From assembly GCA_003218375.1 (NCBI GenBank), contig QHNH01000024.1, forward strand, positions 1 to 64,000: 64,000 nucleotides of DNA. Direction: 5' to 3'. Shown here piece by piece: positions 18,052 to 27,303 of the stretch. A program made the position numbers and the translations under genes. The first letter of the stretch is position 1. The number at the start of each line of letters is the position of its first letter. This DNA comes from Verrucomicrobiota bacterium (GTDB lineage Bacteria > Verrucomicrobiota > Verrucomicrobiia > Chthoniobacterales > UBA10450). The notes under the pieces were generated by a model. The model did not search any database. It was not told the origin of the DNA and saw only the letters and a program-made list of their open reading frames with translations.

Positions 18052-20835
18052 GTGCCCGCTTCTCGTCATCTCGGAAAAGTCCTGGCGCATGCCCAGCGTG
18101 AGCTTGCCTCGGCTCGGACGATGCGGCCGGCGGATTCGCTCCCGCTCTACAAGAAGTTCCTGAAAATCGAAGAGCATCGCCTCCGTTTGCGCCATCAATA
18201 TGGCGGGGGCGGTCGTGAAATCTGCGCGCTCCGGGTCGAAATGATCGACGTGTTGTTGCGCTACATCTTCGAAGCCGCGGCCAGCGTCGGGAAAAAGGAG
18301 ATGTCCCCTACCCCGCTCACCGTCATCGCTCTCGGCGGTTATGGACGCCGGGAGCTCAATCCATTCAGCGACGTCGACATCATGTTCCTCCACGACAAGA
18401 ACCGGGGAAACATTTCGACTTACGCGACCCATGTCATCGAGCAGATCCTTTATTTGCTCTGGGACGTTGGATTCAAAGTCGGCCACTCCACCCGCTCGAT
18501 CGCGGAGGCCGTGGATCTGGCGAACAAGGACATGCTGACGAAGACCGCGATGCTCGAGTCGCGCCCGCTGTCGGGCGACTCGCATCTGGCGGCGCGATTC
18601 CGGACCGCCTTCCGGCAGCAATGTGTGCGCGGCCGGCAACGCGAATACGTGGAGCTGCGCATGCAGGACCAGGCGACGCGGCATGCGAAGTTCGGCAACA
18701 GCGTTTACGTGCAGGAACCGCATCTGAAAAGCGGCTGCGGCGGATTGCGCGATTACCAGAACCTGCTTTGGATGACGTTCTTCAAGGAAGGCGCGCTCAC
18801 CACGACCCACCTCGTCGGCAAGGATTGGCTGAGCGAGCCGGACCGCCGGCGAATCGAAGTCGCCTACGATTTTTTGCTTCGCCTCCGCACTGATCTCCAT
18901 TACGCGACCGGGCGCGCCACCGACACTCTCCATTTCAACGCCCAAGACCAGGTGGCCGAGCGGCTCGGTTATTCGCAAGAACGCGGCTCGCTCCGGAACG
19001 AGGCGCTCATGAAGGATTACTACGAGCACACCCGGAATATTTTTCGGGTCACCGAGCGCATCACGGAGCAGTTCGCCAGCGGCCGCGCTTCCTCCTCCAC
19101 GCGGTCCCTCTTCAGCTTCTTGCCGCGTCTGAAGTCGCCGGAAGAACGGCTCGGCCATTTCCGGATTCGGCAGGGACAACTCTTTGCCCAAAGCTCCGAC
19201 GTTTTCGAAGAGGCGCCGGAAGCGATGATGGAGGTCTTCGAAGTTGCGCAGCTTCGGCGGCTCGAGATGAGCCCGGATTTGTCCGACCTGTTTACTCGAA
19301 ATCTGGGACTGATCACGGGCACGTTCCGAGGTAGCAAAAAAACGCGGGAGATTTTCCAGCGGATCGTTTCGCGCAAAGGTGAGGTCGGCCGGGTGCTGCG
19401 GATGATGCACCGGGTGGATTTCCTCGGCCGTTACGTTCCGGAATTCGGACAGCTCACCTGCCTGGTGCAGCACGAATTTTTTCATCGCTACACCGCCGAC
19501 GAACACACCCTGGTGTGCATCGACAAGCTCGACCAGGTGATGGAGACGGAAGACCCGAAGCTGCGCTCCTACCGAGCACTCTTCGAGAAACTCGAGGACC
19601 CCTTTGTCCTCTATCTCGCGCTTCTCCTGCACGACACCGGCCGCGCGGTCGGCGCGCGTCCGCATTCCGAAGCGAGCGCACTCTTCGCCCAGGGGGCCGC
19701 GGCGCGTCTGCGACTCTCCGCGGCGCAACGGCGCTCGCTCGTATTGCTCGTGGACCATCACCTGACGCTTTCGAACATGGCGCAGCAACGGAACCTGGAC
19801 GATCCCGAGACGGCGGTGGAATTCGCGCGGATCGTGCGCGACCAACCGAACCTCGACGCCCTGATGCTGCTCACCCTCGCCGACGGCCAGGGCACGAGCG
19901 CCGATGCCTGGAGCGACTGGAAGGAGACATTGGTCTGGCAGCTTTACCATTCCACGTCGCAATATCTCTCCGACCAGGAAGCGTTCTACGAGCAGACGAA
20001 GATCGAGCGCGAACAATTGCAGGCGCGCGTGACGGAGAATCTCGGCTCCGAGTTTTCCGAAGAGGTCGAAGCCCATTTCGAAGTGATGCCGGACAATTAT
20101 TTCCGCGCCTTCACGACGGGCGAAATCGTCTCGCATCTGAGACTGTTCCGGCGCTTCCTGGAAAACTTATACCTGCGCGAGGAACCACCGCTCGCCCCGG
20201 CAGTCGCGTGGCAGGCGTTTCCCGAGCAGGGTCACAGCATCGCTTCGTTCTGCGCGTGGGATGGCCAGGAGCTGCTGGCGAAAATCGCCGGATCGTTCGC
20301 GGTCGTGCCCCTCAACATTTTGAGCGCCGACATTTACACTCGCGGCGACAACGTCGTCCTCGATATTTTTCGCGTCTGCGACCCGCGCTTCCGCGCCGTG
20401 ACCGACGAACGCGACCAGGCGCTGGTGGAATCGACGTTGCACTCCGCCCTCACCGACGAGCATTTCGATTTCGCGCCGTTGCTGGAACAGGCGCGGCGGC
20501 GAATCACGGGCCACAGCCGGCACGGCCTTGATTTTCCCACGAGGGTCACGGTCGAAAACAAGACGCACCCGGCCTACACCTTCGTCCAGATTCAAACGCC
20601 CGATCGCCTCGGGCTGCTCTACGAATTGCTCGCGGCGTTCGGCGAGGAAAACGTTTCCATCGCCCTGTCCCGCATCAGCACCGAAAAGGGCGCGGCGATC
20701 GACACTTTCTACGTCGCCGATCGCGGGACGCGGGCCAAGATCACCGATTCATCGCGGATCGCGGCGCTCCTCCAGCGATTGCAACACGCCGCCATCGGCA
20801 AAGCCGCCGAGCGCCATGGAGGCAAATCGCACTAG
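18052..20835 (+). CDS. glnD: Bifunctional PII uridylyltransferase/uridylyl-removing enzyme
   Basis: 927 residues from a GTG at 18052 (E. coli GlnD is about 890). The next in-frame start is an ATG at 18121, and either is possible because the upstream DNA is a repeat with no clear Shine-Dalgarno. The nucleotidyltransferase motif GGYGRRELNPFSDVDIMF carries the metal Asp pair D107/D109. The central HD hydrolase domain has HD at 527-528 in LLLHDTGR. C-terminal ACT domains bind glutamine; the last one (residues ~840-920) reads QTPDRLGLLYELL. The enzyme senses glutamine and uridylylates or deuridylylates PII proteins. No glnB or amt gene is in the window. Confidence 0.95.
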   Translation: MPASRHLGKVLAHAQRELASARTMRPADSLPLYKKFLKIEEHRLRLRHQYGGGGREICALRVEMIDVLLRYIFEAAASVGKKEMSPTPLTVIALGGYGRRELNPFSDVDIMFLHDKNRGNISTYATHVIEQILYLLWDVGFKVGHSTRSIAEAVDLANKDMLTKTAMLESRPLSGDSHLAARFRTAFRQQCVRGRQREYVELRMQDQATRHAKFGNSVYVQEPHLKSGCGGLRDYQNLLWMTFFKEGALTTTHLVGKDWLSEPDRRRIEVAYDFLLRLRTDLHYATGRATDTLHFNAQDQVAERLGYSQERGSLRNEALMKDYYEHTRNIFRVTERITEQFASGRASSSTRSLFSFLPRLKSPEERLGHFRIRQGQLFAQSSDVFEEAPEAMMEVFEVAQLRRLEMSPDLSDLFTRNLGLITGTFRGSKKTREIFQRIVSRKGEVGRVLRMMHRVDFLGRYVPEFGQLTCLVQHEFFHRYTADEHTLVCIDKLDQVMETEDPKLRSYRALFEKLEDPFVLYLALLLHDTGRAVGARPHSEASALFAQGAAARLRLSAAQRRSLVLLVDHHLTLSNMAQQRNLDDPETAVEFARIVRDQPNLDALMLLTLADGQGTSADAWSDWKETLVWQLYHSTSQYLSDQEAFYEQTKIEREQLQARVTENLGSEFSEEVEAHFEVMPDNYFRAFTTGEIVSHLRLFRRFLENLYLREEPPLAPAVAWQAFPEQGHSIASFCAWDGQELLAKIAGSFAVVPLNILSADIYTRGDNVVLDIFRVCDPRFRAVTDERDQALVESTLHSALTDEHFDFAPLLEQARRRITGHSRHGLDFPTRVTVENKTHPAYTFVQIQTPDRLGLLYELLAAFGEENVSIALSRISTEKGAAIDTFYVADRGTRAKITDSSRIAALLQRLQHAAIGKAAERHGGKSH

Positions 20836-20880
20836 CTGCGAGAAAATTTCGGTCTAGCTTCACCGCCGATTTCACCGTTC

Positions 20881-21633
20881 ATGAATGCGCTGATCCTTGC
20901 CGCCGGCTACGCCACCCGGCTCTATCCTTTGACCCAGACCAAAGCGAAACCACTGCTCGACGTCGCCGGCAAGCCGATGATCGATTGGGTGCTCGACAAT
21001 CTCGTCCCGGTTCCCGATCTGGAATGCGTTTACGTCGTCACGAATAACAAGTTTGTGAAGGATTTCCAAAGCTGGGCTGAGCAATACCGGAAGAAGAAAC
21101 CGAAGTTCGCGATCGAGATCACTGACGACGGATCGACCGACGATTCCGACAAGCTCGGCGCGATCGGAGATATTGTTCTCGTCGTTACCCGCCATGACCT
21201 GGCGAAGGACGACCTGATCGTCGTCGCCGGCGATAATTTATTTAGCGAACCATTGGACGATTTTGTGCGGGCCGCAAAAACTTCGGAGGCGACGCTCGCG
21301 ACGTATGACGTCGGCGATCTCGAGGCGATCAAGAAATACAGCAGCATCACGACCGATTCCGACGGCGTCATCACCTTGTTCGAAGAAAAGCCGGCCGAGC
21401 CGAAGAACTCCGTCGCCGGAATCGCGCTCTATTATTTTTCGCGTGAGCTGGTCCCGCTTTTCACGACCTACATCGCCGCCGGAAATAATCCAGACCAGCC
21501 GGGGCGCTTCATCCAGTGGCTTTACCAGCGTAAGCCCGTGAAGACGTATCCGATCAAAGGCACCTGGTTCGACATCGGCAGCAAAGAGACGCTCGAGGAA
21601 GCGAACCAGATCTTCGCGCGATTCGCGCGCTAA
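20881..21633 (+). CDS. Sugar-phosphate nucleotidyltransferase
   Basis: 250 residues with the N-terminal signature LAAGYATRLYPLT and KPLLDVAGKPM of glucose-1-phosphate thymidylyl/uridylyl/mannose-1-phosphate guanylyl transferases. VVAGDNLF provides the metal-binding Asp region. It lacks the C-terminal left-handed beta-helix of bifunctional enzymes. It would couple a sugar 1-phosphate to an NTP for cell-envelope sugars; the specific base and sugar cannot be read from the sequence. It lies 45 bases after glnD and may be cotranscribed. A palindrome 2 bases after the stop separates it from a convergent operon. Confidence 0.88.
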   Translation: MNALILAAGYATRLYPLTQTKAKPLLDVAGKPMIDWVLDNLVPVPDLECVYVVTNNKFVKDFQSWAEQYRKKKPKFAIEITDDGSTDDSDKLGAIGDIVLVVTRHDLAKDDLIVVAGDNLFSEPLDDFVRAAKTSEATLATYDVGDLEAIKKYSSITTDSDGVITLFEEKPAEPKNSVAGIALYYFSRELVPLFTTYIAAGNNPDQPGRFIQWLYQRKPVKTYPIKGTWFDIGSKETLEEANQIFARFAR

Positions 21634-21635
21634 CT

Positions 21636-21692
21636 GGAGGGACGCCCGCTGGGCGTCCCAAAAATAATGGGACGGACAGCGCCCGTCCCTCC
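21636..21692. terminator. Palindrome between convergent genes, GGAGGGACG family copy 2
   Basis: Outer arms GGAGGGACG and CGTCCCTCC bound two inner hairpins joined by cccaaaaataatggg. It fills almost the entire 60-base gap between two convergent stop codons, so a bidirectional terminator role is plausible. It belongs to the same family as 15611-15691 and 28930-28986. Confidence 0.7.
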
Positions 21693-21693
21693 G

Positions 21694-22113
21694 CTACTTC
21701 AATCTCCCCTCATCGAACTCGATGAGGTCGAAGTAGGTCCGAATATCTTTCCTTCCTGCGCCGCCAGCTTCTTTCAGGAAATGGACGAAGCGCGCTTTCT
21801 TCGCGGCGGTATCGGGATGGCGCGTGATCATCGTCGCGTTCCAATGCTCGATCGACTCGGGCGAATGTTTCGCGCCGTTCTTTTTTACCCAATCGAGAAT
21901 CGCGACGTCGTCATCCAGCTCATTCGCCACTTCCTCGAACTTGTCCGGATTCAGGCGGAGGAAAGCGAGCAAATGTTTGTCGAAGCCGACGGTCTTGTAG
22001 TTGTAACCGTCGAGCAGTCCTTTGCTATGCAATTTCGCCTTGTCGATCAAGCGTGGCAGATGCACGTATCCGCCCAACTTTTCGTAGGGACTGCGTGGAC
22101 GCAGCTTTTGCAT
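21694..22113 (-). CDS. DUF5069-family protein
   Basis: 139 residues. The N-terminal signature SPYEKLGGYVHLPRLIDKAK matches the DUF5069 pattern (SPRxxLGGxxxLPRxxDKxR) common in Verrucomicrobiota. Biochemical function is unknown. It starts 11 bases after the stop of the zinc-ribbon bactofilin and is probably the last gene of the four-gene minus-strand operon. No membrane segments or signal peptide. Confidence 0.8.
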   Translation of the reverse strand: MQKLRPRSPYEKLGGYVHLPRLIDKAKLHSKGLLDGYNYKTVGFDKHLLAFLRLNPDKFEEVANELDDDVAILDWVKKNGAKHSPESIEHWNATMITRHPDTAAKKARFVHFLKEAGGAGRKDIRTYFDLIEFDEGRLK

Positions 22114-22124
22114 CGAGCCCGACC

Positions 22125-22985
22125 TTAAGTCGCGGGCAATGGGTGCGGCACGGCGCCCGGCGCGATTTCCTCCGGCACCGCCGCTGGAGCTGGAACTGGC
22201 GCCGCCTCCGGCAGCAGCTCCGCCTGGGCGAGTCCGGACGTGCCGATGATCAACTGGCCCATGAAGATCCCGCCCTTCTCCACCGAAATCGATTTCGCGG
22301 TGACGTTGCCATCGAGGAGCGCATTCCGATGAATGATCACCGCGCCTTCCGCCACAATCTCCCCTGTCATTCTTCCGCGAATCTCAATGCTTTTGACCTG
22401 GAGCCGCCGAAAGAAATGCACGTCCGACTTGCGGTCGATGACGATGTTTTCCGCGATCAAGCGCCCCGGAATCTTGCCGACAAAATTGATCGTGGCCGTC
22501 CCGACACACTTCATGTTGCCGCGCATTTTTCCTTCGATCAACGCCGCCCGGCAGGTCACGGTGGTGCTGCTCAGGTCGCCTTTCGGCATAATGTGAATCT
22601 CGCCCTGGGTCTTGATCGAGCGGCTGAAGCTGGTGGTGATTTTGTAATCGCGCAGATCGATGTGCGTGCTGCACTTCGGGCAAAAGCTTGAACTGGCCGC
22701 GGAGCTGACTTCGTGTTTCGCCTTGCACTCGAAGCACTCGATCTCGGAATTGTGGTGCTTGGTCCAGAACCCTTCGATCTTTTGGAACAAGGAAGGATCG
22801 GTCGCGGCCGCCGCTTCCACGCGCTCCTCCTTGGGCCGCATCCGAATCTCATGCTTCGGCGCGGAGGGCGCGAAGTGCGAGCCGCATTGGCGGCACATCG
22901 TGCTCTTCGCCGCGGCATACTCCATCTGCTTAAAGCCACAGTGTGGACAATCCACACTGACTTTTGCAGGCGTCGGCTTTGCCAC
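22125..22985 (-). CDS. Bactofilin-like polymer-forming protein with two N-terminal zinc ribbons
   Basis: 286 residues. Two zinc-ribbon-like Cys pairs sit before the filament domain: CPHCGFKQ with CRQCGSH (about residues 13-36), and CFECKAK with CPKCSTH (about 80-110). The bactofilin right-handed beta-helix (about 120-255) shows regularly spaced Gly/Ile/Val repeats such as GEIHIMPKGDL and EIRGRMTGEIVAEG. The C-terminus is a Pro/Ala tail. Ordinary bactofilins are 120-200 residues without zinc ribbons, so this is an elaborated form. It lies 30 bases downstream of a canonical bactofilin, suggesting a joint cytoskeletal or envelope scaffold. Confidence 0.85.
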   Translation of the reverse strand: MAKPTPAKVSVDCPHCGFKQMEYAAAKSTMCRQCGSHFAPSAPKHEIRMRPKEERVEAAAATDPSLFQKIEGFWTKHHNSEIECFECKAKHEVSSAASSSFCPKCSTHIDLRDYKITTSFSRSIKTQGEIHIMPKGDLSSTTVTCRAALIEGKMRGNMKCVGTATINFVGKIPGRLIAENIVIDRKSDVHFFRRLQVKSIEIRGRMTGEIVAEGAVIIHRNALLDGNVTAKSISVEKGGIFMGQLIIGTSGLAQAELLPEAAPVPAPAAVPEEIAPGAVPHPLPAT

Positions 22986-23015
22986 GGGGCGGCTCGGGCG
23001 AAAGGTGACTGCTGC

Positions 23016-23588
23016 CTAGACTCGAGCCCCGAAAGCGGATTTCGGCGCCGCCGGCTCTTCGTTCCGGACAATCTCCGGACGCGCCGGAGGAGGAGGAGCG
23101 GCCTTGCTCGCGCCGCCGCTGGTGACCTCGGACTTGCCGATGAAGGTCGCGCCTTCCTCGATGACGAGGCGCGCCGCCTTTAGGTCGCCCTGGAGCGTGC
23201 ACCGCGATTTCAGCTCGCAACGCTCGCCCACGGTGATGTTCCCCTGGACCTTGCCGTAAACCGTGATCGATTTCGTTTTGATTTCGCCGCGAATGTCCGC
23301 GTTCTCGCCAATGGTCAGGACCCCATCGGAATTGATCTCGCCCTCCACTTTGCCGTCGATGAGGAGTTCCTTTTGGAATTTGATCGAGCCTTTGATCTCG
23401 ACGTCGCTCGACAGGATGTCTTTACCGGAATGTTCAGCCATATATTTTTTTGGATCGATTGTTGGTGTTGCTCTTGGTTCTTCGCGCGGAGCGAGACCAT
23501 TGTTCTCCTCAGTGCCCGCGCTTAACGATCCTTCTCCGATCGACGACATGGGCTTTTGCGGAATGAATTTCTTCAGCACGGCGGGCAT
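23016..23588 (-). CDS. Bactofilin
   Basis: 190 residues with the bactofilin core: IKGSIKFQKELLIDGKVEG, then repeated I-x-G-E/N-I turns (GEIKTKSITVYGKVQGNI). Low-complexity N- and C-terminal tails are typical. Bactofilins form nucleotide-free beta-helical filaments that organise cell-wall or appendage synthesis at the membrane. A start at the internal Met (23549, MSSIGEGSL) is also possible. It lies in an apparent operon after the STT3-like membrane protein (31-base gap) and before the zinc-ribbon bactofilin. Confidence 0.9.
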   Translation of the reverse strand: MPAVLKKFIPQKPMSSIGEGSLSAGTEENNGLAPREEPRATPTIDPKKYMAEHSGKDILSSDVEIKGSIKFQKELLIDGKVEGEINSDGVLTIGENADIRGEIKTKSITVYGKVQGNITVGERCELKSRCTLQGDLKAARLVIEEGATFIGKSEVTSGGASKAAPPPPARPEIVRNEEPAAPKSAFGARV

Positions 23589-23619
23589 TATGCTGAGCGC
23601 CTCTCAGCCTGTCAACGGA

Positions 23620-25173
23620 TTAGCGCCGGAAATTCTCTTTTTCCTGAAAAAAATGGACGCGAAAGAGTTTGCAGGCCGGGTTTTGGGCGGCGAGCCCAAG
23701 AAATGGCGGGGCCTGGGATGGGGTGCGGTCCAGGACCCGGCCGAGGGGGTTTTCCGGTGCAGGAATGCCGAGGACGAACGCTGAATTCGCCACGGTTCGG
23801 TCGGCATCATAAGCGCAGACCCAGGCGACCTTGTTTTTCAGGAGAATTTTTCTCGCCGTTTCGGAATCCGGGGCCAGGAAGAAGCGGGCGGTTTGTTCGA
23901 TTCCATCCAGCGCTTCGTGCGAAGAGCCGCCCACGCCGGGCTGGCCCGACCAATAGGCCACCGCCGGGCTCCACCACCACGGCGCCAGGAACGGACCATC
24001 GATTTGCCGCGCCGCCTGGCGCCAGGCGACCGCCTCGAATCGGCGTTCCGCGATTAGCGCCGTTTGGGACTCGTTAGGCCAAAGTTTTTCGTCCCAGTCT
24101 TTCAGGATCGGAAAAAGAGAAATCACGATCAAAAGCCAGACGGCGATTCGGTTTCGGATCAAGCCCAGACAGGCCGGCAAGACGAGCGCGAACATCATCA
24201 CGAAGAAATAAGCCCAGCGCGCCTGCCAGAAGGTCAGCGCGAACGTGGCCAAGAGCAGCGCCGCCAGGAACACCGGCAGGGTCCGCGTCCTTCTCACCGC
24301 GAGCCAGAGCAACGCCGGCAACGGAAGCAGGAGCAGCCCCGTCCAGCGGAGCCAGATCGGATCGTTAATCGAAACCCGACTCAATTCTCCGATCGTCGCC
24401 GACCAATTCGAAAAGATTTGCGAGTTCCCGGGCCAGGCCGGCAACCGCTGCTCGATCGCGAGCGCGAGAAGGACGATTGCACCGCCCACCACCCAGCCCA
24501 CAAGTCGGTCTCGTGCCAGGAACATTTTTCGCGCGGCCAGCAGTTGCGTGATCAAAAGGATCGCCAGCAAAATCAACGGTTCGTAAAACGAAACCCACAG
24601 CGCCAGACCCCAGGCCGCACCGCTTACCAGACTCCAGCCTCTCGAATCGGCGGACGCCAGCGACCATTCCGCGCAAACCGCCACCGCGATAAGCGCGAGC
24701 AAAAGCGATTGATGATCCGGCCGGCCCAACTCGGTCCCGTGAACGAGGATGGGACTCACCGCGAAAAGAAGGAGTAATGCGCCGCGATAGCGCAATAGTG
24801 CCCGCCATGACCACCACCAGAGGAACCAACCCGTCAACAACGCGAGCAAGGGCGAAATTATCGCGCCGGCCAAGTCGACGGCACGCGCGGTTATTGGTTT
24901 CAAGATGCCGCTGAGTGCAACGATAAGGTAGTCGAACGGCGAAGTCGTATGCGGGGTCGTGCCGGCGGGAAAATTCTCGAACGAATGTTGCCGCAGAATG
25001 AGGCCCGGGCGTTCGGCGCACATCCGCACCCGCGTCATCCGCGAATAGCAATCCGCGTCCGTAAAATAAACTTCGCCACCGACGAAAACGTCGCCGTAAT
25101 TCGCGCACCGCGTTGCCAGGATCAGGGCGGAGAAGAAGATAATCTCAACGGTCGCGATAAGGGCACGTCGCAC
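23620..25173 (-). CDS. STT3/GT-C-like polytopic membrane protein
   Basis: 517 residues with about 11 predicted membrane segments. The first periplasmic loop has YFTDADCYSRMTRVR, which resembles the catalytic D-x-D and following Tyr/Arg of the oligosaccharyltransferase STT3/PglB family. GRPDHQSLL follows the third or fourth helix. A clear WWDYG acceptor motif is not seen in the C-terminal part, so transferase specificity is uncertain. It probably handles a polyprenyl-linked sugar or lipid at the inner membrane. It heads an operon with two bactofilins and DUF5069. Confidence 0.7.
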   Translation of the reverse strand: MRRALIATVEIIFFSALILATRCANYGDVFVGGEVYFTDADCYSRMTRVRMCAERPGLILRQHSFENFPAGTTPHTTSPFDYLIVALSGILKPITARAVDLAGAIISPLLALLTGWFLWWWSWRALLRYRGALLLLFAVSPILVHGTELGRPDHQSLLLALIAVAVCAEWSLASADSRGWSLVSGAAWGLALWVSFYEPLILLAILLITQLLAARKMFLARDRLVGWVVGGAIVLLALAIEQRLPAWPGNSQIFSNWSATIGELSRVSINDPIWLRWTGLLLLPLPALLWLAVRRTRTLPVFLAALLLATFALTFWQARWAYFFVMMFALVLPACLGLIRNRIAVWLLIVISLFPILKDWDEKLWPNESQTALIAERRFEAVAWRQAARQIDGPFLAPWWWSPAVAYWSGQPGVGGSSHEALDGIEQTARFFLAPDSETARKILLKNKVAWVCAYDADRTVANSAFVLGIPAPENPLGRVLDRTPSQAPPFLGLAAQNPACKLFRVHFFQEKENFRR

Positions 25174-25184
25174 TCTGCCGTTCT

Positions 25185-25320
25185 AGTCGAAAATTCGAAG
25201 TGCGAATATCGAAACTCGAAACAAATTCAAAATGAGCAAGATCCCGAAGTTCTAAAATCTGGGACATTTCCGGGTTTCGAAATTGTCTCGGATTTCGAGC
25301 TTCGGATTTCGAATTTCAGC
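25185..25320. repeat. Heptamer inverted-repeat element, TTCGAA type
   Basis: The left arm (25185-25235) has AATTCGA, AGTGCGA, ATATCGA and AACTCGA, then the 4-base break AACA and AATTCAA. The right arm in reverse complement has AATTCGA, AATCCGA, AGCTCGA and AATCCGA, then the break GACA and ATTTCGA. Both arms therefore show four heptamers, a 4-base break, then more heptamers. The element lies between the STT3-like gene and tRNA-Ile2. Confidence 0.85.
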
Positions 25321-25351
25321 GCGGCCAGCGCCGGCGCGCCAAAGCGAAGGC

Positions 25352-25424
<73 letters not shown>

Positions 25425-25515
25425 GCCACAATCATGAATAAATCATGACCGTCCGCGGATGACCAACCTGGAATCTTGGAGCCGCGATCGTTGATCGTGG
25501 AGTCGAACCGCGTCT

Positions 25516-25908
25516 CTACAAATGCGTTCCGGTCTGCGACGCGGGAATTTGGCGCAGGTTCTTCTCGCGGTCGGTAGTCTTGGCGGCCGCGGCGTCGGCG
25601 TGGCTCTTGGCCGCGGCCTTTTTCCTGGCCGCATCCATTTCTGCCTTCGTCGGCGGTTTCGGTGGCTTCTTGTGCGTTTGATTGCCGACCCGCATCACCT
25701 GCCCGTTGACGAACTGGTAGCCGTCGGAATGAGTCCAGATCCCGTTCACGAGTGACCAGCCTTCCGTTAACGGCGTCGCCGGCACGACCTTGAGCACCGT
25801 CTTGGATTTCCTGGTTGTTTCCTTCTTCTGGGTCGAGGGAGGATCGGCCTTGAGCGTGGCGACCACGAAACTGGTGAGCAAGGCGATGGATAAAATCGTT
25901 CGGATCAT
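25516..25908 (-). CDS. Small secreted protein of unknown function
   Basis: 130 residues. The N-terminus (MIRTILSIALLTSFVVATLKA) looks like a Sec signal peptide cleaved near residue 21. The middle has a Trp/Tyr-rich motif (EGWSLVNGIWTHSDGYQFVNG), and the C-terminal half is Lys/Ala-rich and probably helical and charged. No family recognised. It stands alone, with tRNA-Ile2 downstream and ~160 bases without a clear gene upstream. Confidence 0.6.
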   Translation of the reverse strand: MIRTILSIALLTSFVVATLKADPPSTQKKETTRKSKTVLKVVPATPLTEGWSLVNGIWTHSDGYQFVNGQVMRVGNQTHKKPPKPPTKAEMDAARKKAAAKSHADAAAAKTTDREKNLRQIPASQTGTHL

Positions 25909-26068
25909 ATTGAGCTAATTGATGGAATCCGCCGTTGGGACATCCCTCGCGTGAAAAGAAACGGCGGTTGTGAGCGACAGGTTGAACGCTTCCGCAATTG
26001 CCGTCAAAAGGAAAAGGGACAGCGAAATTTTTTTGTCGCGCGAGTACGCGGAGCCGAGTTTCCGCCGC

Positions 26069-26236
26069 TCAGAAACCCGACCATGGCGTGGCCTGGGAAA
26101 AATGTTCCCCCGCCAGCGCGACGCCGATCCGAACCAGCACGCTGATCAGAAAACCGACGACGAAACAAAACCCGGCCGCGTAGCGCATGGAGCGGTCACC
26201 GAGGTCAAAGATTCCCGGCGGCTTGTCTTTGTGCAT
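26069..26236 (-). CDS. Small single-span membrane protein
   Basis: 55 residues from the ATG at 26236; the longer frame upstream has no coding character. One central hydrophobic segment (YAAGFCFVVGFLISVLVRIGVALAG, given as residues ~18-42) follows a short polar head. No family recognised. It is divergent from the DUF4013-like gene. It could be spurious, but the clean hydrophobic core between charged ends favours a real gene. Confidence 0.45.
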   Translation of the reverse strand: MHKDKPPGIFDLGDRSMRYAAGFCFVVGFLISVLVRIGVALAGEHFSQATPWSGF

Positions 26237-26424
26237 GGCGGCATTCTCATTCGTGCGGGCCAGAGTGCAAGCAGGCGAAATCCTTCCAGAGGGAGGAGTC
26301 TTCCGCGTACAGGCTCGCACGCGAAATCGCCGGCGCCATTGGCGACGCCGCGAATCTGAGATTGACAGCGAAAGGCTCATTCGGGCATTTGTTTCCGAGA
26401 GATCACCCTTCTCCGCGTCCGATC

Positions 26425-27150
26425 ATGAACTACCTTGCATCCATCACTGATTTTTTTAAGAGCCCCAAGTGGACCATGAATCTGCTCCTCGGCGGCGTGT
26501 GCGCGCTAATTCCTTTCATCGGGCAGATCGTCCTCAAGGGCTGGCTCATCACGGGTTTCTGGGGACGCGATGATGACCGCTGCGAGAATTTCCCGGATTT
26601 CGATTTCAGTCAGTTCGGCAAATATCTGGAACGCGGGATCTGGCCGTTTTTGGTTACTCTGGTGACGAGCCTGGCCCTGGGGATGGTGTGCGCTTTTTGC
26701 ATAATGCCACTCTCAATGATCACGACCATGGCCTCGGCGGGGAGTCATGATAACAGCTGCATAGGCGCGTTCATGTTTCTCATCATGATGTTTTGCTACT
26801 TCATCGTAGCGGCGGCGATAGCCTGTATCCTTACGCCCCTGATCTTGCGCGCTTCCCTTACCCAGGACTTCGGGCAGGCCTTCAATTTCCCATTCGTGAA
26901 ACGGTTCCTGACCCTCATGTGGAAAGAGATCGTTATCAGCTCCCTCTTCCTGATTGTTGCCAGCCTGATTCTCGCCGGTCTCGGGCTGGTGGTGCTTTGC
27001 ATCGGAGTCTATTTCGCCACTGTGCTGATTTATTTCAGCTGGATCCATCTCCAGAAACAACTTTACCGGATTTATCTCAGTCGGGGCGGCGAACCGGTGC
27101 CGGTCAGTCCGAAGTTGCGCGATTTCGCGCCACCCGCGGCGCCCGTTTAG
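26425..27150 (+). CDS. DUF4013-like integral membrane protein
   Basis: 241 residues from the ATG at 26425. Starts at 26362 would add residues with no hydrophobic or family character. The opening ITDFFKSPKWTMNLLLG and GWLITGFWGR, then four to five hydrophobic segments ending in a long pair near residues 175-220, resemble the DUF4013 family of bacterial and archaeal membrane proteins of unknown function. A Pro-rich cytoplasmic tail closes the protein. Monocistronic, followed by a triple-hairpin repeat. Confidence 0.7.
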   Translation: MNYLASITDFFKSPKWTMNLLLGGVCALIPFIGQIVLKGWLITGFWGRDDDRCENFPDFDFSQFGKYLERGIWPFLVTLVTSLALGMVCAFCIMPLSMITTMASAGSHDNSCIGAFMFLIMMFCYFIVAAAIACILTPLILRASLTQDFGQAFNFPFVKRFLTLMWKEIVISSLFLIVASLILAGLGLVVLCIGVYFATVLIYFSWIHLQKQLYRIYLSRGGEPVPVSPKLRDFAPPAAPV

Positions 27151-27200
27151 TCAATCGGCCGGACAACCGTTGTTGCGTGCGTTGTCTTCAGCGCATTCGT

Positions 27201-27284
27201 CGAGCGCTAACAGCGCGATCTCACATGAGCCTGGGCATCGCCCCAGGATCTTGATCGGATGAAGAACGAGCGCTGAAAGCGCGC
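27201..27284. repeat. Triple-hairpin intergenic repeat
   Basis: Three consecutive small stem-loops: AGCGCT-aac-AGCGC, CCTGGG-catcg-CCCAGG (with an extra C), and GAGCGCTGAAAGCGC. They lie between the convergent DUF4013-like gene and the GYF_2-protease. This could be a bidirectional terminator or a dispersed repeat. Confidence 0.65.
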
Positions 27285-27303
27285 ATCAACGCAATCCCTT
27301 CCC

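Noticed and set aside
18040-20136. 698-residue minus-strand ORF opposite glnD
   Set aside because: It has no recognisable domain and is explained by high-GC codon bias of glnD, whose motifs are intact on the other strand.
25970-26359. 129-residue plus-strand ORF overlapping the small membrane protein
   Set aside because: Basic, Arg/Pro-rich composition without domain or hydrophobic pattern; several overlapping frames are open here.
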